From the NCBI GenBank assembly GCA_034717695.1, contig JAYELS010000016.1, positions 1-46,650 of the forward strand: DNA of 46,650 bases. Reading direction: 5' to 3'. The notes beneath the pieces are model-generated. The model saw only the letters and a program-made list of their open reading frames with translations. It did not search any database and had not been told where the DNA came from. Positions 41,039 through 46,650 of the stretch are shown piece after piece (the stretch's first letter is position 1; each line of letters opens with the position of its first letter). Source of the DNA: NAT127 sp034717695. Lineage in GTDB: Bacteria; Pseudomonadota; Gammaproteobacteria; Pseudomonadales; Porticoccaceae. Position numbers and translations under genes: made by a program.

Positions 41039-42388
41039 ATGCCCCGCAGAAAAAAGCTCAGTCTCGACACCTTCATGGAGGGCCTCGCCCGCCGCAATCC
41101 CGGCGAAACGGAGTTTCACCAGGCGGTGTGCGAGGTCGCCAGGATCATCATCCCCTACGCGCAGGACAAGCCCCACTACATCGATGCCCAGATCCTCGAG
41201 CGCATCACCGAGCCGGACCGCACCCTGTCGTTCCGGGTTGCCTGGCAGGACGACGGCGGCAATATCCGCGTCAACCGCGGCTTTCGCATTCAGTTCAGCA
41301 ACGCCATCGGGCCCTACAAGGGGGGCCTCAGGTTTCACCGCGATCTCAACCTCAGCGTGCTGAAATTCCTCGGCTTCGAGCAGATATTCAAGAACAGCCT
41401 GACCACCCTGCCCCTCGGCGCCGGCAAGGGGGGTGCCGACTTCAATCCCAAGGGCAAGTCCGACGGTGAGGTGATGCGCTTTTGCCAGGCCTTCATGACC
41501 GAGCTGTACCACCACCTGGGGCCGGAGATGGACATCCCCGCCGGGGACATCGGCGTCGGCGCCCGGGAAATTTCCTACCTGTTCGGCCAGTACAAGCGCC
41601 TCACCCGCCAGTTCAACGGGGTGCTGACGGGTAAATCCCTGGAGTTCGGCGGCAGCCATATCCGCAAGGAGGCGACGGGCTACGGCTGCGCCTACCTGCT
41701 CAAGCAGGCCTTGAACCACCGCCACGACAGCCTCGACGGCAAGACCTGCCTGGTGTCCGGCTCCGGCAACGTGGCCCTGTACTGCGCCCAGAAGCTCACC
41801 GCCCTGGGTGCTCGGGTGGTGACCCTGTCCGACTCCAGTGGTTTTATCCACGACCCGGAGGGCCTCAACGCCGAGAAGCTCGCCTTCGTGATGGACCTCA
41901 AGTTCCACCGCCGGGGCAAGCTCGGGGAATATGTGAAAAAGTTCGGCGGCACCTTTCACCCCGATCAAAAACCCTGGGGGGTGCCCTGCCAGCTCGCCCT
42001 GCCCTGCGCCACCCAGAACGAGATCGACGGCGACGACGCCCGCACCCTCATCAAGAACGGCTGCATCGCCATCGCCGAGGGCGCCAACATGCCGGTCACC
42101 AGCAAGGGCTACGATGTGATCAAGCGGGCAAAAATCCTCTATTTGCCGGGCAAGGCGGCCAATGCCGGCGGTGTCGCGGTGTCGGGGCTCGAAATGTCGC
42201 AAAATTCCACGCGCCTTTACTGGTCGGCGGAGGAAATGGATCACCGACTCGAGAACATCATGGAAAAGATCCACCTCCAGTGCCTCAACCACGGCTCGGA
42301 AAACGGCTACGTGGATTACGTCCGGGGCGCGAACATCGCCGGCTTCATCAAGGTGGCCGATGCCATGCTGGCCTACGGGGTGCTGTAA
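41039..42388 (+). CDS. gdhA: NADP-specific glutamate dehydrogenase
   Basis: Makes glutamate from 2-oxoglutarate and ammonium. The 449-residue protein is the hexameric, E. coli-like form: FRVAWQDDGGNIRVNRGFRIQ, GPYKGGLRFH, the catalytic lysine K130 in LPLGAGKGGADFNPKGK, MDIPAGDIGVGAREI, and the dinucleotide fold CLVSGSGNVALYCAQKL. AGGAG lies upstream of the ATG. It connects to the nitrogen-sensing PtsP in the window only by theme, not by operon. Confidence 0.97.
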   Translation: MPRRKKLSLDTFMEGLARRNPGETEFHQAVCEVARIIIPYAQDKPHYIDAQILERITEPDRTLSFRVAWQDDGGNIRVNRGFRIQFSNAIGPYKGGLRFHRDLNLSVLKFLGFEQIFKNSLTTLPLGAGKGGADFNPKGKSDGEVMRFCQAFMTELYHHLGPEMDIPAGDIGVGAREISYLFGQYKRLTRQFNGVLTGKSLEFGGSHIRKEATGYGCAYLLKQALNHRHDSLDGKTCLVSGSGNVALYCAQKLTALGARVVTLSDSSGFIHDPEGLNAEKLAFVMDLKFHRRGKLGEYVKKFGGTFHPDQKPWGVPCQLALPCATQNEIDGDDARTLIKNGCIAIAEGANMPVTSKGYDVIKRAKILYLPGKAANAGGVAVSGLEMSQNSTRLYWSAEEMDHRLENIMEKIHLQCLNHGSENGYVDYVRGANIAGFIKVADAMLAYGVL

Positions 42389-42469
42389 CCGGGCGGTTTT
42401 ATTGCGAAGGCGTCGCCAAAGGGATTAGCATAGCGGCCGCAAAACCCTGTCTTTTCCGGAGATTCCCCG

Positions 42470-42793
42470 ATGCACACCGCAAGATGCCTGCCCGTTGCCC
42501 TGCTCGCCGCCGCCATGGCCCTCGGCTCCGCCTGTACCTGGGTCAAGGTCTCCCCCGAGGCCCAGCAGGTGGTGGTGCTGCCCGCCAGCCGTGTCAGTGC
42601 CTGCAACCGGATCGGCGTGATCTCCACCACCGTCAAGGCGGTGGTGATGGGTATTCCCCGGGATGCCACCAAAGTGCGCAACGAACTCGATGATCTCGCT
42701 CGCCAGCAGGCGGTCGCCCTCGGGGCCAACACCGTGGTGCGCCAGTCGGTGGTCAACGGCAAGGGCAGCTACGTCGCCTACAACTGCCCCTGA
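42470..42793 (+). CDS. DUF4156 lipoprotein
   Basis: The 107-residue protein has a lipoprotein signal (PVALLAAAMALGSAC, lipobox cysteine C22) followed by TWVKVSPEAQQVVVLPASRVSACNRIGVIST and a C-terminal domain that includes VRNELDDLARQQAVALGANTVVRQ. That matches DUF4156 lipoproteins. Function is unknown, probably envelope-associated after processing by Lgt. The position just upstream of rpiA resembles other gammaproteobacteria. Confidence 0.85.
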   Translation: MHTARCLPVALLAAAMALGSACTWVKVSPEAQQVVVLPASRVSACNRIGVISTTVKAVVMGIPRDATKVRNELDDLARQQAVALGANTVVRQSVVNGKGSYVAYNCP

Positions 42794-42863
42794 CCATGGC
42801 GTCCGGGTCGGTGGCCGGGCGCGGGGCGGGTATAATGCCCGCGCCCATTCAGCGAGAAGCCCC

Positions 42864-43544
42864 ATGACCCAGGATGACCTGAAAAAAGCCGTGGCCCAGG
42901 CCGCGATCGACTACACCCTGAGCCGCATCGACGACGACAGCATCATCGGTATCGGCACCGGTTCCACCGCCAACTTTTTCATCGATGGGCTGGCCGACCA
43001 CCGCCATCGCTTTGCCGGCACCGTGGCCAGCTCCGAAGCCTCCTCCGCCCGCCTTCGCGGCCACGGCATCGAGGTGTACGACCTCAACAGCGCCGGCCCC
43101 ATCAGCCTCTACATCGACGGCGCCGACGAAGCCAACCCGCGCCTGGAGCTCATCAAGGGCGGCGGCGCCGCCCTCACCCGGGAGAAGATCGTCGCCGCCG
43201 TGGCCAGGGAATTCGTCTGTATCGCCGACGACAGCAAGTGGGTGGATCACCTCGGCACCTTCCCCCTGCCGGTGGAGGTGATTCCCATGGCCCGCAGCCA
43301 CGTGGCGCGGGAATTGGTGAAGCTCGGTGGCGATCCCGTCTACCGGGAAGGGGTGCTGACCGACAACGGCAATGTGATCCTCGATGTCCACCACCTCCAC
43401 CCCATCGCCTCGCCGCGCCAGCTGGAGGAAGCCATCAACAACATCACCGGGGTGGTGACCAACGGGCTCTTTGCCCTGAGGCCTGCGGATATTCTCCTGC
43501 TCGGCACCGCAAACGGCGTGAAGACCCTGCGGGCGGCGGGCTGA
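42864..43544 (+). CDS. rpiA: Ribose-5-phosphate isomerase A
   Basis: Interconverts ribose 5-phosphate and ribulose 5-phosphate, the partner step to Rpe. The 226-residue protein has IIGIGTGSTANFFIDGLA, ASSEASSARLRGHGIEVYDLN, LYIDGADEANPRLELIKGGGAALTREKI with the catalytic acid and lysine, and VLTDNGNVILDV. The ATG at 42864 is preceded by AGCGAGAAG. The longer upstream reading frame overlaps the lipoprotein gene and is not real. Confidence 0.96.
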   Translation: MTQDDLKKAVAQAAIDYTLSRIDDDSIIGIGTGSTANFFIDGLADHRHRFAGTVASSEASSARLRGHGIEVYDLNSAGPISLYIDGADEANPRLELIKGGGAALTREKIVAAVAREFVCIADDSKWVDHLGTFPLPVEVIPMARSHVARELVKLGGDPVYREGVLTDNGNVILDVHHLHPIASPRQLEEAINNITGVVTNGLFALRPADILLLGTANGVKTLRAAG

Positions 43545-43583
43545 TCCGACACCGGCCCGCGCCCGGGGTTGCCGGCGCGACCC

Positions 43584-45461
43584 TCAGCCGTCCAGTGCGC
43601 TCCAGCGTTCGTAGGCCGCGTCCAGCTGCTGCTGTATGTCCGCCGCCTGCTTGAGAACAGCCTCGATCTCCTCCTTGGGGCGCTGGTAGAAATCCGGCGC
43701 CGACAAGGCCCCCTGAACCCCGGCCAACTCGCCTTCAAGGGCCTCGATGCGGGCGGGGAGTTGTTCCAGTTCCCGCTGATCCTTGTAGCTGAGCTTTTTC
43801 TTCTCCACCTTCGGCGGCGGCGCCGGATTGGCCGCCTTGGGTGATGGGGCCTTCGGCTTTTCGGTCGTGGGCTGGGCGAAGCGCCCGCCCCGGGCCGCCC
43901 AGTCGCTGTAGCCGCCCACGTAGTCGCCGATCCTGCCATCCCCCTCGAACACCAGGATGCTGGTGACCACGTTGTCCATGAAGGCGCGGTCGTGGCTCAC
44001 CAGGAGCAGGGTGCCATCGAAATTGAGGAGAATTTCCTCGAGCAATTCCAGGGTCTCGATATCCAGGTCATTGGTGGGTTCGTCGAGCACCAGCAGGTTG
44101 GCGGGCTTGCTGAACAGCTTGGCGAGGATGGCCCGGTTCTGCTCGCCGCCGGACAGCGCCTTGACCGGCGTGCGCACGCGATCGGGCGTGAACAGAAAGT
44201 CCCCCAGGTAGCTGATGCCGTGGCGGTCCTTGCCGTTGATGGTGATGAACTCGCGGCCCTCACAGATGTTGTCCAGCAGGTTGCGCTCCGGGTCGATCTG
44301 CTGGCGCAGCTGGTCGAAGTAGGCGATTTCGAGCTTGGTGCCGTGGCGCACCTCGCCCTGCTGAGGAGTCAGTTCCCCGAGGATGATCTTGAGCAAAGTG
44401 CTCTTGCCGGCGCCGTTGGGTCCGACGATGCCGATGCGGTCGCCGCGCATGATCACCGTCGAGAAGTCGGCGATCACCGGTCGGCCGGCATAGACCTGGC
44501 TGACGTGCTTGAGCTCCGCGACGATCTTGCCGGAGGTGGCAGCCCTGTCGAGGGAAAAGTCGGCGCGGCCCTGCTTTTCGCGGCGGTCCTGGCGCTCCCG
44601 GCGCATGTCCTCGAGGGCCCGCACCCGGCCCTCGTTGCGGGTACGGCGGGCCTTGATGCCCTGACGAATCCACTTTTCCTCCTCCGCCAGTCGCTTGTCG
44701 AACAGACTGTTGGCCTTTTCCTCCGCCGCCGCCTGCTGGGCGCGGTAATCAAGGAAGCTGCGGTAATCCCCGTCCCAGGGAAACAGCTGCCCGCGGTCCA
44801 GTTCCATCACCCCGTTGGTGACGCGCTCGAGGAAGCGGCGGTCGTGGGTGATCAGCAGCAGGGCGCCCCGGTAATCCCGGATCTGCTGCTCCAGCCATTC
44901 AATGGAGGGAATATCCAGGTGGTTGGTGGGCTCGTCGAGCAGCAGGATATCCGGCTCCACCACCAGCGCCCGGGCGAGGGCGACGCGGCGCCGCCAGCCA
45001 CCGGACAGGGTCTTCATCACCACGTCGCCATCCAGATCAAGCTGGGTAAGCACGGTATCGACCCGCTGGGAGAGGCTCCAGCCATCGGCGCTTTCCAGTT
45101 TGTGCTGGATATCCGCCAGGCGCTTGAGGTCCGGCGCCGCCGCCTGGGTGAGGTGGTGGTACTCCGCCAGCCAGTCGCCGATCTGTTCAAGACCGCCGGC
45201 CACCACATCGTAGACGGTCCTCTCGTCCGCCTCGGGCAATGACTGGGAGAGCACCGCGATGCGTACCCCGGGCCGCACCCAGCGCTCGCCGCCATCCGGC
45301 TGGGTGGCACCGGCGATCACCGCGAGGAGGGTGGATTTGCCCTCGCCGTTACGCCCCAGAAGGCCGATGCGATTGCCCTTGCGCAGGGTGAGGTCGATGC
45401 CGTCCAGCAACACCCGCTGGCCATAATGGAGGCTGACGGCGGAAAGGGTAAGCAGGGGCAT
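43584..45461 (-). CDS. uup: ABC-F ATPase Uup
   Basis: Soluble two-nucleotide-binding-domain ATPase of the ABC-F group, linked to ribosome function and to precise transposon excision. The 625-residue protein has two ATPase cassettes: GLLGRNGEGKST with TLSGGWRRRVALARAL and LLLDEPTNHLDIPSIEWLE, then GIVGPNGAGKST with ALSGGEQNRAILAKLF and LVLDEPTNDLDIETLELLE. A linker of charged coiled coil joins them. The C-terminal extension (about 530-625, lysine- and glutamate-rich with YKDQRELEQLPARIEALEGE) is the DNA-binding coiled coil that identifies Uup rather than EttA or YheS. Confidence 0.95.
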   Translation of the reverse strand: MPLLTLSAVSLHYGQRVLLDGIDLTLRKGNRIGLLGRNGEGKSTLLAVIAGATQPDGGERWVRPGVRIAVLSQSLPEADERTVYDVVAGGLEQIGDWLAEYHHLTQAAAPDLKRLADIQHKLESADGWSLSQRVDTVLTQLDLDGDVVMKTLSGGWRRRVALARALVVEPDILLLDEPTNHLDIPSIEWLEQQIRDYRGALLLITHDRRFLERVTNGVMELDRGQLFPWDGDYRSFLDYRAQQAAAEEKANSLFDKRLAEEEKWIRQGIKARRTRNEGRVRALEDMRRERQDRREKQGRADFSLDRAATSGKIVAELKHVSQVYAGRPVIADFSTVIMRGDRIGIVGPNGAGKSTLLKIILGELTPQQGEVRHGTKLEIAYFDQLRQQIDPERNLLDNICEGREFITINGKDRHGISYLGDFLFTPDRVRTPVKALSGGEQNRAILAKLFSKPANLLVLDEPTNDLDIETLELLEEILLNFDGTLLLVSHDRAFMDNVVTSILVFEGDGRIGDYVGGYSDWAARGGRFAQPTTEKPKAPSPKAANPAPPPKVEKKKLSYKDQRELEQLPARIEALEGELAGVQGALSAPDFYQRPKEEIEAVLKQAADIQQQLDAAYERWSALDG

Positions 45462-45546
45462 GGGCGGGCCTTGGCGCTTGGTGGGGTGGGCATTCTACAC
45501 CAAAGCCCCGGCCACCCCTGGCCACCACGGGGGCTGGTGCCCCATC

Positions 45547-45573
45547 AAAAAAAACCCCGCCCTGGGGGCGGGG
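45547..45573 (-). terminator. Intrinsic terminator after the autotransporter gene
   Basis: On the minus strand CCCCGCCC pairs with GGGCGGGG around a three-base loop and is followed by eight Ts. It lies 25 bases beyond the autotransporter stop and separates it from uup. Confidence 0.92.
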
Positions 45574-45597
45574 TCTGGTCAGGCGGGAGTCAGCCCG

Positions 45598-46650
45598 TTA
45601 CCACTCGTAGGTGACGCCCACCTTGCCCCCGTACTCGCTCTGGCTGGTGGAGGCACCGAAACCCGCGTCGAGGGTGAAGTTGTTGTTGAGACGGCCCGCG
45701 GCGGTCACACCGACGGCTTCCTGGCCGCCGTAGAAGCCACCGCCCACCCGCACGGCAAAGCGCTTGCTCTCCCGGGGCAGCACCGTCGCCATGGCATTGG
45801 AGATGGCGATGCCGGCGATGGCCTCATCGTGCAGGTATTCCACCTTGCGGTCCAGCCAGCGGAACTGACTCATGTTGACCGCGTCGGTATCGTTGATACC
45901 GGGCGCCACATTGGTGATGCGGCGCTCGTTGTTCAACGAGCCCACCGAGTAGGTGTTGGCCTCCGAAGCGATGGAGCCCGCTCCCACAGCCACCGAGTTG
46001 ATGGCATTGGCCTGGGCGCCGTAGCCCACCGCCGTGGCGTTGTTGAAGGTGGCCTGCGAACCCGTGCCGATTGCCGTGGCATTGGCGCCCGCCGCGTTGG
46101 CACCGGCGCCGCTGGCCACGCTCGACACACCCGTCGCCTTGGCGCCGGTGCCGACCGCCTGGGCATTGGTGGCCGAAGCCTCGGCACCGCCGCCGATGGC
46201 GACCGCGCCATCGGCCGTGGCCTCTGCCTCCTCGCCCGTGGCCACCGCCGACTTACCGGTGGCCTTGGCGCTCTTGCCGGTGGCGGTGGAGCCCTCGCCA
46301 CTGGCCACCGTCTGCTGACCCAGCGCCGTGGCATCCGCCGCCGTCGCCGCCGCGCGATCACCCACCGCCGTGGTGGAGTCGCCCTGCGCCACCGTGCCAG
46401 CACCCACCGCCAGCGCCGCGTCGCCCGTGGCCGCCGCGTTCGCACCCTGCGCCTGCGCGCCGGTACCGGTCGCCGCCGCGTTGCTGCCCTGGGCAATGCT
46501 CGCATCACCCGCAGCCTGCGCCGCCGTGCCCTGGGCGATGCTGTTCTCGCCGCTCGCCTCCGCACCCTGGCCGAGGGCCTGGGATCCGTCACCACTGGCC
46601 AGGGCCTCATCACCCGCCGCCAGGGAACCGTCGCCACTGGCCTCGGAGCC
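45598..46650 (-). CDS. Trimeric autotransporter adhesin, YadA type (3' part, N-terminus outside the window)
   Basis: The frame is open from the stop at 45598 through the right edge, 351 codons, so the GTG at 46407 is not a start. The distal part is the YadA-like head: short degenerate repeats of about 7 and 14 residues, each with a small-residue-Gly step (VAQGDSTTAVGDRAAAT, ATGKSAKATGKSAVATG, ALASGDG). Then come the neck (RRITNVAPGINDTDAVNMSQ), a very short stalk (FRWLDRKVEYLHDEAIAG) and the beta-barrel anchor (ISNAMATVLPRESKRFAVRVGGGFYGGQ to VGVTYEW, with an aromatic last residue). It is a surface-exposed trimeric adhesin. The stalk between head and anchor is unusually short. Confidence 0.9.
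   Translation of the reverse strand, partial: GSEASGDGSLAAGDEALASGDGSQALGQGAEASGENSIAQGTAAQAAGDASIAQGSNAAATGTGAQAQGANAAATGDAALAVGAGTVAQGDSTTAVGDRAAATAADATALGQQTVASGEGSTATGKSAKATGKSAVATGEEAEATADGAVAIGGGAEASATNAQAVGTGAKATGVSSVASGAGANAAGANATAIGTGSQATFNNATAVGYGAQANAINSVAVGAGSIASEANTYSVGSLNNERRITNVAPGINDTDAVNMSQFRWLDRKVEYLHDEAIAGIAISNAMATVLPRESKRFAVRVGGGFYGGQEAVGVTAAGRLNNNFTLDAGFGASTSQSEYGGKVGVTYEW

Noticed and set aside
39893..42292. 799-residue minus-strand frame opposite yqjG and gdhA
   Set aside because: It spans two well-supported genes on the other strand and has the low-complexity composition typical of antisense frames in GC-rich DNA.
46405..46407. GTG as the start of the autotransporter gene
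   Set aside because: The frame stays open with the same head repeats to the window edge, so the gene begins outside.
45598..46650. CRISPR-like repeats
   Set aside because: The repetition is the coding pattern of the YadA head, with no constant repeat or unique spacers of fixed length.

Overview
The window looks like the chromosome of a high-GC gammaproteobacterium. The genes are almost wall to wall, GC-rich at third positions, and in an order close to Pseudomonas and its relatives: lgt-thyA-folA near ilvD, HAD/rppH-ptsP, gcvT-gcvH, the two UbiH-type hydroxylases with pepP and ygfB, zapA-6S RNA-fau, and ilvA with rpiA. That comparison is from memory, not from a search. No tRNA, rRNA or CRISPR array was seen.

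Left edge (1-2.2 kb): visibly less GC-rich accessory DNA with a LysR-type ligand-binding domain that has no DNA-binding head and a P4-type tyrosine integrase. The integrase has short inverted and direct repeats in front of it and sits right at the 3' end of trpE. 2.2-5.1 kb: trpE, preceded by a candidate trp leader peptide, then rpe and an OsmC protein, all on the minus strand. 5.3-7.2 kb: ilvD with a strong bidirectional terminator. 7.2-12.3 kb: a six-gene minus-strand operon for a TonB2-type energy transducer (DUF3450 coiled coil, long TtpC-like ExbB, ExbB, ExbD, TonB, TPR protein). 12.5-14.6 kb: folA, thyA, lgt. 14.8-18.4 kb: HAD phosphatase diverging from rppH-ptsP, with a perfect 11-bp dyad between them. 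18.4-25.2 kb: NRDE protein, gcvH, gcvT, UbiI- and UbiH-like hydroxylases, pepP, ygfB (all minus).

25.3-30.8 kb: a TPP riboswitch and a translationally coupled thiC-thiO-thiS-thiG-thiDE operon, with start codons overlapping stop codons at three of the four junctions. 30.9-33.0 kb: the most unusual pair in the window. Two overlapping genes encode related Rieske-oxygenase proteins in which one keeps the 2Fe-2S ligands but has lost the mononuclear-iron histidines, while the other has lost the Rieske ligands and keeps the iron site. They look like one oxygenase split between two subunits. 33.0-35.8 kb: TIGR02449/ZapB-like coiled coil, zapA, 6S RNA, fau, pyk. 35.9-43.5 kb: ilvA, a possible small exported protein, a CBS protein, a LysR regulator diverging from doxX and a glutathionyl-hydroquinone reductase, gdhA, a DUF4156 lipoprotein and rpiA. 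43.6-46.65 kb: uup and the 3' part of a trimeric autotransporter (YadA-type) gene that runs off the window.

The genes are mostly housekeeping: amino acid synthesis (trp, ilv, glutamate), thiamine, folate/one-carbon, ubiquinone, pentose phosphate and RNA 5'-end metabolism. The parts most worth following up are the split Rieske pair, the trp leader, the operator-like dyads and the TonB2-type operon.
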